NCBI RefSeq assembly: GCF_900188405.1
Contig: NZ_FZOF01000003.1
Span: 434,001 to 498,000, forward strand
DNA: 64,000 bases
Source of the DNA: Actinacidiphila glaucinigra
GTDB lineage: Bacteria > Actinomycetota > Actinomycetes > Streptomycetales > Streptomycetaceae
Reading direction: 5' to 3'
The position numbers were made by a program, and so were the translations under genes. A model generated the notes under the pieces. That model was not told the DNA's origin. It searched no databases and saw nothing but the letters and a program-made list of their open reading frames with translations. This document shows positions 17,296-25,261 of this stretch, one piece after another (positions within the stretch are counted from its first letter, which is position 1; every line of letters begins with the position of its first letter).

Positions 17296-17940
17296 CTAGT
17301 CGACCGGCAGGACGTCCGGCGAGATGGCCGCCGCACGGGCCGCGGCCGCGGTCATCCGCCGGATGTGGTGGCGGCGGCAGAGCACCTCGTAGCCGGTCGC
17401 CGTGCCGGGGCGGTTGACGTCGCCGACGACGACCTGCTCGCCCTCGACGACCATCTTCCCGTCCACCGTACGGGCGTTGTGCGTGGCCCGGGCACCGCAC
17501 CAGCACAGGGCCTCGACCTGGAGCACCTCTATCCGGTCGGCCATCTCCACCAGCCGCCGGGAGCCGGGGAAGAGCCTGGTGCGGAAGTCGGTGGTGATCC
17601 CGAAGGCGAAGACGTCCAGCCGCAGGTCGTCGACGATGCGCGCGAGCTGGTCGATCTGGTCGGGGGTGAAGAACTGGGCCTCGTCGACGATGACGTAGTC
17701 GGCGCGGGCGCCGCCCGACAGGTGTGTGACGAGGTAGCCGTAGAAGTCGAAGTCGTCGGCGGCCTCGACGGCCTTGGTCTCCAGGCCGAGCCGGGAGGAC
17801 AGGACGCCCTCGCCCGCCCGGTCGTTGCGGGTGAAGATCAGGCCCTCCAGGCCGCGTGCCGAGCGGTTGTGCTCGATCTGCAGGGCGAGGGTGCTCTTCC
17901 CGCAGTCCATCGTTCCGGAGAAGAACACGAGCTCAGGCAT
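17296..17940 (-). CDS. tdk: Thymidine kinase
   Basis: Type II thymidine kinase, phosphorylating thymidine for salvage. The 214 residues contain the P-loop GTMDCGKST (9-17), DEAQF (86-90) with catalytic Glu87, and a zinc site from Cys146, Cys148, Cys188 and His191. Length is typical. The ATG is preceded by an AAAGG-type site in the 67-base gap after the upstream phosphatase-like gene, so it may be the last gene of that unit. Ends are convergent with the VOC gene. Confidence 0.97.
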   Translation of the reverse strand: MPELVFFSGTMDCGKSTLALQIEHNRSARGLEGLIFTRNDRAGEGVLSSRLGLETKAVEAADDFDFYGYLVTHLSGGARADYVIVDEAQFFTPDQIDQLARIVDDLRLDVFAFGITTDFRTRLFPGSRRLVEMADRIEVLQVEALCWCGARATHNARTVDGKMVVEGEQVVVGDVNRPGTATGYEVLCRRHHIRRMTAAAARAAAISPDVLPVD

Positions 17941-18007
17941 GAGGAGGCGGCGGCCTTTCGGGGCGGGTCGGGGCGGAGGGCGGTGCGGTGGGGGTGGGCG
18001 CGGTGCG

Positions 18008-19192
18008 TCAGGTGCGGACTTCGAGCAGCGGCACCAGCTGCTCCACCGGGGTCATCGAGCCGTGCAGGCCGACCATGGTGGACTCCCCCGGCTCGGTGCG
18101 CGTGGCGACGATCGCGATGTCGTCCCGGGCGACGGCGACGACGTCGCCGATGCGGCCGCGCACCCGGTCCTCCACGACGGGGCCGAACCAGCCCGCGGTG
18201 ATCGCCTCTTCGCGGGAGGCGACCCACATCTGCTCACCGAGCACCTCGCTCCACACCGCGTAGACGTCGGCCGCGGCGCCGGGCACGGCGTAGACGTGGC
18301 GGGCCCGGGCCTCGCCGCCGAGGACCGCGACGCCGGCACGCAGCTCCCAGTCCTCGTCGAAGTCGATCCGGGACTCCGGGTCGAAGGGGATGTCGATCAT
18401 GCCGTGGTCGGCGGTGACGTAGAGCGCGCTGCGCGGCGGGAGCTGTTCGGCGAGCCGCTGGGCGAGCCGGTCGGCCATCATCAGCTGGCCGCGCCAGGCG
18501 TCGGAGTCGACACCGTGCCGGTGGCCCATGGAGTCCAGCTCGCTGTAGTACGTGTAGACCAGCGCGCGGTCGGACGCGGCGAGCCGCTCGGCGGTGAGGT
18601 CCATGCGCTCCTCGCCGGTGAGCCGCCCGAGGAAGGTGCCGCCGCTGAGGGCGATCTTGGTCAGCGGGGTGTGCTGGAAGGTGGGCGAGGTGACCTGGCA
18701 GGTCTCGATCCCGGCCTCCTGGGCGAGCCGGAAGACGGTGGGATGCGGCTGCCAGTCGGTCGGGGAGGTCCACGGCTGCCAGCGCAGCTGGTTCATCAGC
18801 TCGCCGGTGTCCGGGTTCAGCACGGTGTAGCCGGCCAGGCCGTGCGCGCCGGGCGGCAGCCCGGTGCCGACCGAGGCGAGCGAGGTCGCGGTGGTGGAGG
18901 GGAAGCCCGCGGTGATCGGCCGGCCGCCGCCGGTGGCCGGGCCGGCCATCAGGGAGGTGAGGAACGGCGCCTCGTCAGGGTGCCGGCGGATCAGCTCCCA
19001 GCCCATGCCGTCGACGAGGAACACGCAGACCCGGTCGGCCGGCGCCAGGTCGAGCGCCGTCGGCGGGACGCCGGCGATGCCGAGCCCCGCGGCGACCGCG
19101 GGCAGCAGGTCGCTCAGCGCGCCGGTGCCGTAGCGGGGGGCGGGCGCGGCGTACGGGTCGAGCGGTTCGTAGGACGGGGCGGGATGGACCAT
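18008..19192 (-). CDS. Alkaline phosphatase superfamily hydrolase (nucleotide pyrophosphatase/phosphodiesterase type)
   Basis: A 394-residue protein with the superfamily metal/nucleophile pattern: Asp61 in LVDGMG, a Thr100/101 nucleophile in FPSTTATSL, an Asp/His pair in YSELDSMGHRHG, and VTADHGMID. No signal peptide is seen, so it is probably cytoplasmic. It likely cleaves a phosphodiester or phosphonate bond; the substrate is unknown. Its ATG shares one base with the DUF5998 stop (TGATG), showing coupled translation. Confidence 0.9.
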   Translation of the reverse strand: MVHPAPSYEPLDPYAAPAPRYGTGALSDLLPAVAAGLGIAGVPPTALDLAPADRVCVFLVDGMGWELIRRHPDEAPFLTSLMAGPATGGGRPITAGFPSTTATSLASVGTGLPPGAHGLAGYTVLNPDTGELMNQLRWQPWTSPTDWQPHPTVFRLAQEAGIETCQVTSPTFQHTPLTKIALSGGTFLGRLTGEERMDLTAERLAASDRALVYTYYSELDSMGHRHGVDSDAWRGQLMMADRLAQRLAEQLPPRSALYVTADHGMIDIPFDPESRIDFDEDWELRAGVAVLGGEARARHVYAVPGAAADVYAVWSEVLGEQMWVASREEAITAGWFGPVVEDRVRGRIGDVVAVARDDIAIVATRTEPGESTMVGLHGSMTPVEQLVPLLEVRT

Positions 19193-19779
19193 CAGGAGGC
19201 CGCGCCCGCTGTCGCCTCGGAGAGCGCCTGCGCGAAGGCGAGGGCCTGGCGGACGGTCTCGGGGCCGTCGCCCGCCTCGCTGACCCGCAGGCTGAGGTCG
19301 TCGGCGCTGGAGGAGCCGGTGTAGCCGTGGTCGGCGTCGCAGTTGGGGTCGCCGCAGGCGGCGGGCTCCAGGTCGATGCGGCTGACCGCGCCCCAGCCGA
19401 TGGTCAGCACGACCTCGCGGGGCAGGGTGCCCGGGGTGTACGACTCGGGGTTGGCGACGACCCGGCTCATCACGACCGACGAGATCCGCTCGAGCTTGAC
19501 GGACTCGGTGGAGGTGGTGGCGTAGGGGCTCGGGGAGGTGTCGTCGGCGCTCTGCTCGTCGGTGTGGCTGACGATGAAGCGGGTGCCCGTCAGGACCAGG
19601 ACGGTGACGTGCCGGCGGACCTCGTTGGCGTCGAAGGTGGTCTCCTGGTGGACCAGGTACGAAGCGACCGGCTCCCCACCGACGGAGGCCTCCACGGCCT
19701 CTGCCACGAGGGCGGGGTAGTAGCCGCTGCGCTCGATCGCCGCGCGCAGCCCCTGGGTCGTCGTACCGGTCTTCGCCAT
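19192..19779 (-). CDS. DUF5998 family protein
   Basis: A 195-residue conserved actinobacterial protein. A Cys-rich loop CGDPNCDADHGYTG (about residues 146-159) could hold a metal. The rest is predicted soluble with beta-strand-rich segments such as HVTVLVLTGTRFIVSHTDE. ATG at 19779 (MAKTG) is preferred over one 9 bases upstream because it fits the family start; neither has a strong ribosome site. It is coupled to the downstream phosphatase-like gene and follows pat by 28 bases in the opposite sense of reading order. Function unknown. Confidence 0.83.
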   Translation of the reverse strand: MAKTGTTTQGLRAAIERSGYYPALVAEAVEASVGGEPVASYLVHQETTFDANEVRRHVTVLVLTGTRFIVSHTDEQSADDTSPSPYATTSTESVKLERISSVVMSRVVANPESYTPGTLPREVVLTIGWGAVSRIDLEPAACGDPNCDADHGYTGSSSADDLSLRVSEAGDGPETVRQALAFAQALSEATAGAAS

Positions 19780-19807
19780 GGCGACCATCCTAGTGCGGAG
19801 CATGTGT

Positions 19808-22531
19808 TCAGAAGGACGACAGTGCCCGAGGCCCGAGGTCCGTGCGGGCCGGGGGCCGCGCGAGGCGTACGGAGGCGCCGAGCACGGTGAGGCCGGCGGG
19901 GGCCACCACCACCGGTTCGAGGTCGACGCAGACCACCTCGGGCAGGTCGTCGACCAGCAGTGACACCCGCAGCAGCAGCGCCTCCAGGGCGCCGGTGTCC
20001 ACCGGCTCCGCGCCGCGCCAGCCGAACAGCAGCGGGGCCGCCTTGATGGAGCGGACCAGCTGGGCGACGTCCCGGTCGGTTGCCGGGACCAGCCGGTGCG
20101 CCATGTCGTCGAGCAGTTCGGAGGGGGCGCCGGCGATGCCGAAGGAGAGCACGGCGCCGGCGGCCGGGTCGACGGTGGCGCGTACGACCGTGTCGACCCC
20201 GCGCGGTGCCATGGCCTGCACGACCAGGTGCAGCTCCTCGGGCTTGCCCAGCCGGGCGGTCAGCTCCCCGAAGGCGCGGCTGAGGTCGTCGGGGTCGGCG
20301 ATGTCCAGGCGTACGCCGCCGAGGTCGGCGCGGTGCCGCAGGTGCGGTGCGGTGGTCTTGAGGGCGACCGGGTAGCCGAGCCGGCGGGCGGCCTCCAGGG
20401 CCGCGTCGATCCCGGGGGCGGGCAGCGCGGGCCGCACCGTGATGCCGTAGCGGGCCAGCAGGTCGGCGGCCGCCGGGTCGTCGAGGGTGACGCCCTGGGT
20501 GACGACGGCGGGCTCCCCCGCCTGGTCGAGCAGCCGGGTGACGTCCTGGCAGGCGCCCGCCTCGTCGACGTCGTCGAATTCCGGCACCCTGCCCGGCACC
20601 TGGGCGTCCCTGCGCCACCGGGCGTAGGCGGCGGCGCGGGCCAGTGCCTTCACGGCGCGATCGGCGGCGCCGTAGGCGGGGACGCGGACGGCCGCGAGGC
20701 GGGTGGCCATGGCCTCCAGGGCGGTGTGGACGACCACGACGGGCTTGCCGGATCCGGCCTCGTCCGCGGCGGCGTGGAGGGCTTCGGCCAGTGCGGGGTC
20801 GTCGCTGCTCGCGGGGGCCTCGGCGAGTTCCGAGCCGACGCGCGGGATGGCCGTGACCACGACGGCGTCGTGGGCCGGGTCGGCGAGGGCCGCGGTGAGG
20901 GCGGCCCGGAAGTCCTCCGGGCCTGCGGCGGTGGTGAGGTCGAGCGGGAGGCCGGGTTCCAGCCCCGCGGTCAGGCAGGCGTCGTAGGTGAGCAGCCCGA
21001 GGGACTCGGAGTTGCCGAGGATCGCGACGCGCGGTCCCGCGGGCAGCGGCCGGCACGACAGCAGCAGTCCGGTGTCGAGGAGCTCGGTGACGGTGTCGGT
21101 GCGGATGACGCCGGCCTGCTGCAGCAGGGCGGAGACGGTGCTGTCGGGGATGCGGACAGGGGGGACCGCGTGCCCGGGCGGGGCGGCCGCCGAGTGCCGG
21201 GCGCCCTTGACCGCGACGACCGGCTTGACGGCGGCGGTGCGCCGGGCCAGGCGGTAGAACTTCCGCGGGTTCCCGAGGGTTTCGAGGTAGAGCAGGGCGA
21301 CGTCGGTGGCCGGGTCGTCGTACCAGAATTGCAGGATGTCGTTGCCCGAGACGTCCGCCCGGTTGCCCGCGGAGACGAAGGACGACAGCCCGGCGCCGCG
21401 CCGCCGCAGTCCGGACAGCAGGGCGATGCCGATGGCTCCGGACTGGGTGAACAGCCCGAGCCGTCCGGCGTCCGGGGTCTCGGGAGACAGGGAGGCGTTG
21501 AGCCGGACGTCGTCCGCGGAGTTGAGGATGCCGAACGCGTTGGGGCCGATGACGCGCATGCCGTACGTGAGGGCCTGACGTACCAGGGCGCGCTGCCTGC
21601 GGCGGCCCTCGGCGCCGGACTCGGCGTACCCGGAGGAGATCACCAGCAGGCCGAGGACGCCGTGCCGGCCGCATGCGTCGACGGCCTCGGCGACGTCGTC
21701 GGCGGGCACGGCGATCACGGCGAGGTCGACGGTGTCGGGGATCTCGGCGACGGAGCGGTGGGCGGGGACGCCCTCGGGTTCGAGGGTGCGCAGGTCCTCG
21801 GGGAAGGAGCGGTTCACGGCGTGGACGCGGCCGGTGTAGCCGCCCGCGACGATGTTCCGGAGCACCCCGCGGCCGACGCCGCCGGGCCGGCGGCCGGCGC
21901 CGATGACGGCCACCGAGGCGGGGGCGAGCAGCCGCTGCACGGAGCGGGCCTCGGCGCGCTGCTCGCGGGCGCGCATGACGGCGAGGGACTGCTCGGTGGG
22001 CTCCAGGTCGAACTCGAGCCGCACGACGCCGTCGGTGAAGCTGCGCTGCTGGGTGTAGCCCGCGTCGGTGAAGACCTTGATCATCTTGCGGTTGGCGGGC
22101 AGCACCTCGGCGATGAAGCGGCGGATGCCCCGCTCCTGCGCCACGGCGGCGATGTGCTCCATCAGGGCGGAGGCCACGCCGCGGCCCTGGTGCGCGTCCT
22201 GGACGAGGAAGGCGACCTCGGCCTCGCCGTCGTCGGTGCGGTCGTAGCGCACGGTCGCGATGAACTCGCCGCCGACCAGGGCCGCCAGGCCGACGCGGTC
22301 GCGGTGGTCGTGGTGGGTGAAGCGGTGCACGTCCCGGTCGGAGAGCCGGGGGTAGGGCGCGAAGAAGCGGTAGTACTTGGACTCGTCGGAGACCTTCTCG
22401 TAGAAGCTCACCAGCCGTCCCGCGTCGTCCGGCGCGATGGGCCGGACGTGCGCGATCCCCCCGTCGCGCAGGACCACGTCCGCCTCCCAGTGGACCGGGT
22501 AGTCGCGCTCTGCGTCGGACGGCGTCGTCAT
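19808..22531 (-). CDS. pat: Bifunctional GNAT acetyltransferase / NDP-forming acyl-CoA synthetase-like protein (Pat)
   Basis: A 907-residue fusion. Residues about 25-165 are a GNAT domain with the acetyl-CoA loop QGRGVA at 115-120. The rest is an ADP-forming acyl-CoA synthetase homologue (CoA-binding from about 190, FTQSGAIG ligase segment, ATP-grasp near the C-terminus). The N-terminal position of GNAT is the reverse of E. coli PatZ and matches S. lividans PatA, which acetylates acyl-CoA synthetases. So a protein lysine acetyltransferase role is likely. The gene diverges from ptsH. Confidence 0.92.
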   Translation of the reverse strand: MTTPSDAERDYPVHWEADVVLRDGGIAHVRPIAPDDAGRLVSFYEKVSDESKYYRFFAPYPRLSDRDVHRFTHHDHRDRVGLAALVGGEFIATVRYDRTDDGEAEVAFLVQDAHQGRGVASALMEHIAAVAQERGIRRFIAEVLPANRKMIKVFTDAGYTQQRSFTDGVVRLEFDLEPTEQSLAVMRAREQRAEARSVQRLLAPASVAVIGAGRRPGGVGRGVLRNIVAGGYTGRVHAVNRSFPEDLRTLEPEGVPAHRSVAEIPDTVDLAVIAVPADDVAEAVDACGRHGVLGLLVISSGYAESGAEGRRRQRALVRQALTYGMRVIGPNAFGILNSADDVRLNASLSPETPDAGRLGLFTQSGAIGIALLSGLRRRGAGLSSFVSAGNRADVSGNDILQFWYDDPATDVALLYLETLGNPRKFYRLARRTAAVKPVVAVKGARHSAAAPPGHAVPPVRIPDSTVSALLQQAGVIRTDTVTELLDTGLLLSCRPLPAGPRVAILGNSESLGLLTYDACLTAGLEPGLPLDLTTAAGPEDFRAALTAALADPAHDAVVVTAIPRVGSELAEAPASSDDPALAEALHAAADEAGSGKPVVVVHTALEAMATRLAAVRVPAYGAADRAVKALARAAAYARWRRDAQVPGRVPEFDDVDEAGACQDVTRLLDQAGEPAVVTQGVTLDDPAAADLLARYGITVRPALPAPGIDAALEAARRLGYPVALKTTAPHLRHRADLGGVRLDIADPDDLSRAFGELTARLGKPEELHLVVQAMAPRGVDTVVRATVDPAAGAVLSFGIAGAPSELLDDMAHRLVPATDRDVAQLVRSIKAAPLLFGWRGAEPVDTGALEALLLRVSLLVDDLPEVVCVDLEPVVVAPAGLTVLGASVRLARPPARTDLGPRALSSF

Positions 22532-22610
22532 GGCCCCAGCGTACGGGCAGCCGGCCGCCGCGGGACCGGTGCGACGATGTGGTGACGGACCGGTGTCCGA
22601 GGCATGGCAG

Positions 22611-22626
22611 ACTGGTCTAGACCTCT
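22611..22626 (+). promoter_or_regulatory. DasR-responsive element (dre) upstream of ptsH
   Basis: ACTGGTCTAGACCTCT matches the 16-bp dre consensus with the perfect core TGGTCTAGACC. It lies 27 bases before the ptsH ATG. DasR, a GntR repressor released by glucosamine-6-phosphate, is known to control pts genes in Streptomyces. Confidence 0.88.
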
Positions 22627-22652
22627 TTAGGAACGACCCGAAGGGCAACACC

Positions 22653-22934
22653 ATGGCTGAGCGCCGCGTCACCATCGGCTGGGCCGAGGGCCTGCACGCA
22701 CGTCCCGCTTCGATCTTCGTCCGCGCCGCCACCGCCTTGGGCGTCCCCGTCACCATCGCCAAGGCGGACGGCGCCCCCGTCAACGCCGCCTCGATGCTCG
22801 CCGTGCTGAGCCTGGGTGTGGCCGGCGGCGAGGAGGTCGTGCTCGCCTCCGACGCCGACGGTGCGGACGCCGCTCTGGACAGCCTGGCCAAGCTCGTCTC
22901 CGAGGGGCTGGACGAGCTCCCCGAGACCGTCTGA
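22653..22934 (+). CDS. ptsH: HPr phosphocarrier protein of the PTS
   Basis: A 93-residue phosphocarrier passing phosphate from enzyme I to sugar-specific EIIA proteins. The active-site histidine is His15 in GLHARPA. Ser47 occupies the position of the regulatory Ser46 of low-GC bacteria in NAASMLAVLSLG. The ATG follows AAGGG. The upstream dre site predicts induction by N-acetylglucosamine metabolism. A strong terminator follows, so ptsH is a single-gene transcript. Confidence 0.97.
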   Translation: MAERRVTIGWAEGLHARPASIFVRAATALGVPVTIAKADGAPVNAASMLAVLSLGVAGGEEVVLASDADGADAALDSLAKLVSEGLDELPETV

Positions 22935-22962
22935 CGCCGCGCGCAGCCGCCCTACGGCAATA

Positions 22963-23006
22963 GGGGCGGGCCCGCGAAATCCGGCCGGATTTCGCGGGCC
23001 CGCCCC
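22963..23006. terminator. Perfect 20-bp stem terminator after ptsH
   Basis: Bases 22963-22982 pair with 22987-23006 around a GGCC loop, with no mismatch. It also faces the convergent GntR gene. Confidence 0.92.
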
Positions 23007-23146
23007 TTCCCCATTTCCGCACCATTTCCGGGCGTCGCGCAGCGCGATGCGGCGCGGAAATATCTCCACGCACAATTCCCCACTTTGTATACGGCTCTTT
23101 TGTTGCACCCGGCCGCTCGAATTGTGTACGGCGTGTTTCCGTTTCC

Positions 23147-23839
23147 TCACCGCGCCGCGGCGCCGCGCCCCGTGCTCTGCGGCCGGCGCAGCCGGTGCAC
23201 CGCCGTCGCCCGCTCCACATGGGCCGCCATCAGCTGCCGCGCCCGCTCCGCGTCACCGCGCGCCACCGCGTCCACGACCGCGCCGTGCTCCTCCCAGGAC
23301 TCCACGGCGCGCCCCGGGGTGTCCACCGCGTACACCCAGGCGATCTTGTGCCGCAGCTGGGTCAGCTGTGCCACCAGGGTCGGACTGCCGGAGGCCTGGG
23401 CCAGCGTCTCGTGGAACCAGCCGTCCAGCGCCGGCAGGTCCGACAACTGGCGCCGCAGGGAACGCTCCTGGCCCAGCCGGACGAGTCCGCGCAGCACCTT
23501 CACATGGGCCTCGGTACGCCGCTGCGCCGCCCGCGCGGCGCCCAGCGGCTCCAGCAGGGCCCGGATGTCCAGCAGGTCGGCGGCCTCCTGCTCGGTGGGC
23601 TCCGCGACGGACGCCCCGGCGTGCCGGCGGGTCCGCACGAAGCCCTCGGACTCCAGGGTGCGCAGCGCCTCGCGCACCGGGACCCGCGACACCCCGTAGC
23701 GCTTGGCCAGCTGCTCCTCGGTCAGCCGGCTCCCCGGCGCGAAGAACCCGCTGACGATGTCGTCGCGGATCGCCGCGCACACCGCCCGGGCCGAAATCCG
23801 CCGGCCCGCGCCGCCGGCCCCGTTCACGTCCGACCCCAC
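23147..23839 (-). CDS. GntR family regulator, FadR subfamily (FCD domain)
   Basis: A 230-residue regulator. The winged helix-turn-helix (about 17-80) contains LTEEQLAKRYGVSRVPVREAL. The C-terminal all-helical FCD ligand domain has conserved Asp/His positions (DIRALLEPLGAARAA, WFHETLAQASGSP, EHGAVVDAVARGD). FCD members bind carboxylate ligands, often with a metal. The GTG at 23839 is chosen for its AAAGGAACC site; an ATG at 23881 would add 14 weakly conserved residues. Target genes are not evident nearby. Confidence 0.88.
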   Translation of the reverse strand: MGSDVNGAGGAGRRISARAVCAAIRDDIVSGFFAPGSRLTEEQLAKRYGVSRVPVREALRTLESEGFVRTRRHAGASVAEPTEQEAADLLDIRALLEPLGAARAAQRRTEAHVKVLRGLVRLGQERSLRRQLSDLPALDGWFHETLAQASGSPTLVAQLTQLRHKIAWVYAVDTPGRAVESWEEHGAVVDAVARGDAERARQLMAAHVERATAVHRLRRPQSTGRGAAAR

Positions 23840-24007
23840 ATCGCAGGTTCCTTTCGGTGCGCGCCGACCGCCCCCTTTCATCCCCGCGTAACGGAGGAGC
23901 CGGCGTTTCTGGCGCGACTCTATTCCAGCACGGCGCCGATTCCGACGGCCGCCCTGAATTCATGGAGCATTTTTGGACACACCCGCGGCCGGGAAGCGCC
24001 GGCATGC

Positions 24008-24039
24008 CGAAGGCCCCGGCGGGGGAACCGGGGCCTTCG
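24008..24039. terminator. Hairpin terminator of the M23 peptidase gene
   Basis: CGAAGGCCCCGG pairs with CCGGGGCCTTCG, a 12-bp stem with an 8-base loop, 35 bases past the stop. Confidence 0.75.
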
Positions 24040-24073
24040 TGTGGGGGGGGAGGGAAATGGCTCGGATACGGGC

Positions 24074-24847
24074 TCAGATGCGGACGCCCTTGGAGCGCAG
24101 GTACCCCAGCGGGTCCACGTCGCTTCCGTAGGACGGGGTCGTACGGGCCTCGAAGTGCAGATGCGGCCCGGTCACGTTGCCGGTGGCGCCCGACAGGCCG
24201 ATCTGCTGACCCGCGGAGACGGTCTGGCCCACGGACACGCCCAGGGAGGACAGGTGGCCGTACTGGGTGTACATGCCGTCCGCGTGGCGGATCACGATGT
24301 TGTTGCCGTACGAGCCGCCCCAGCCCGCCTCGACGACGGTGCCGGCACCGGCGGCGTGCACCGGGGTGCCGGTGGAGGCCACGAAGTCCACACCGGTGTG
24401 GTAGCCGGAGGACCACAGGCCGCTGGTCGCGCGGTAGGGCGTGCCGATGGAGCCGGCGACGGGCACGACCCAGCCGCCGAGCGCGGCGCGGCCGGCCGCG
24501 GCACTGCGCGACGCGTGCGCGGTGGCGCTCTCCCGGGCCGCCTTGGCCTTGGCGGCCTTGGCGGCCTTGGCCGCGGCCTCCTTGGCGGCGCGCTCACGGG
24601 CGGCACGCTCGGCCCGCGCGACGTGGGCGGCGTGCTGCTTCCGGGCGACGACGGCGGCCCGGTGCTGGGCCGACGCCTGGTCGGCGAGGTGCGTGGCCAG
24701 GTCCCCGGCGACGGCGGCGCAGCGGGCGAAGGCGGAACCCTCGGTCCGGGCGTCGGCGGCCGCGGCGGGCACGACGAACGCGCCGGTGGTGACGGTGGTC
24801 AGCGCGGCGGCGCCGGCCAGGGTGGAGCGTATGGAGAACGACCGCAT
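24074..24847 (-). CDS. Secreted M23 family peptidoglycan endopeptidase
   Basis: A 257-residue secreted cell-wall hydrolase. Residues 1-31 form a signal peptide ending VPAAAA. A Lys/Ala/Arg-rich helical stretch (about 62-120) follows, then an M23/LytM domain with zinc ligands His150 and Asp154 (HTGVD) and His229/His231 in HLHFE. It probably cleaves peptide cross-links of peptidoglycan. It is preceded by a ydaO-type c-di-AMP riboswitch, which is typical for streptomycete wall hydrolases. The ATG follows AAGGAAAGGA with a long spacer. Confidence 0.93.
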   Translation of the reverse strand: MRSFSIRSTLAGAAALTTVTTGAFVVPAAAADARTEGSAFARCAAVAGDLATHLADQASAQHRAAVVARKQHAAHVARAERAARERAAKEAAAKAAKAAKAKAARESATAHASRSAAAGRAALGGWVVPVAGSIGTPYRATSGLWSSGYHTGVDFVASTGTPVHAAGAGTVVEAGWGGSYGNNIVIRHADGMYTQYGHLSSLGVSVGQTVSAGQQIGLSGATGNVTGPHLHFEARTTPSYGSDVDPLGYLRSKGVRI

Positions 24848-24864
24848 GGGCAGGCGGAGATCCT

Positions 24865-25030
24865 TTCCTTCCTTCTCGCCTACCGGGTTAGCTGACGGGT
24901 TCGGAGCAGGAAGGTCTCCTACGGGCAGCGGCACGCCGCCCGATTCACCCCAGGGACATCTCAGGTGGGTCCCCGGCTCCCCAGGCTCACGCCCGACGGG
25001 GACTCGGCGATCGTTGCTCCGGTGCCGCGG
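24865..25030 (-). promoter_or_regulatory. ydaO-type cyclic di-AMP riboswitch upstream of the M23 gene
   Basis: Read on the minus strand, the leader has the hallmark blocks of the ydaO class in order: GCCGAGTCCCCGTCGGGC, GGGGTGAATCGGGCGGC, GCCGCTGCCCGTAGGAGACC, and GAACCCGTCAGCTAACCCGG followed by GTAGGCGAGAAGG. The 3' edge merges with the purine-rich ribosome-binding region of the M23 gene. In Streptomyces such elements switch off cell-wall hydrolases when c-di-AMP binds. The boundaries are approximate. Together with promoter DNA it fills the 414-bp gap between the two coding genes. Confidence 0.9.
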
Positions 25031-25261
25031 GTGGCGGCTGATTCCGCCGGGCAACCCGAGGACGCTAACCGTGCGTTGCTCCCGGATCCAAAAAAATCCG
25101 GCAATATGTGCGGGATGCCACACCCGCCGCCAACCGGTCGCAACCGTCCGCAACACCGCAGCTCCCCGGCGGTGCGCGCCCCTGCGGGAGGGCACAGGCG
25201 CGCCGCGGCCCCGGGCGCCGCGAGGGCACCCGGGGCCACGGTGGGCGGTGGGCGGTGCCGG

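Noticed and set aside
22532..22891. In-frame extension of pat through the ptsH region
   Set aside because: It is antisense to ptsH and its operator; GNAT homology begins after the ATG at 22531.
24848..25195. In-frame extension upstream of the M23 peptidase
   Set aside because: This sequence is the c-di-AMP riboswitch, and the signal peptide begins at 24847.
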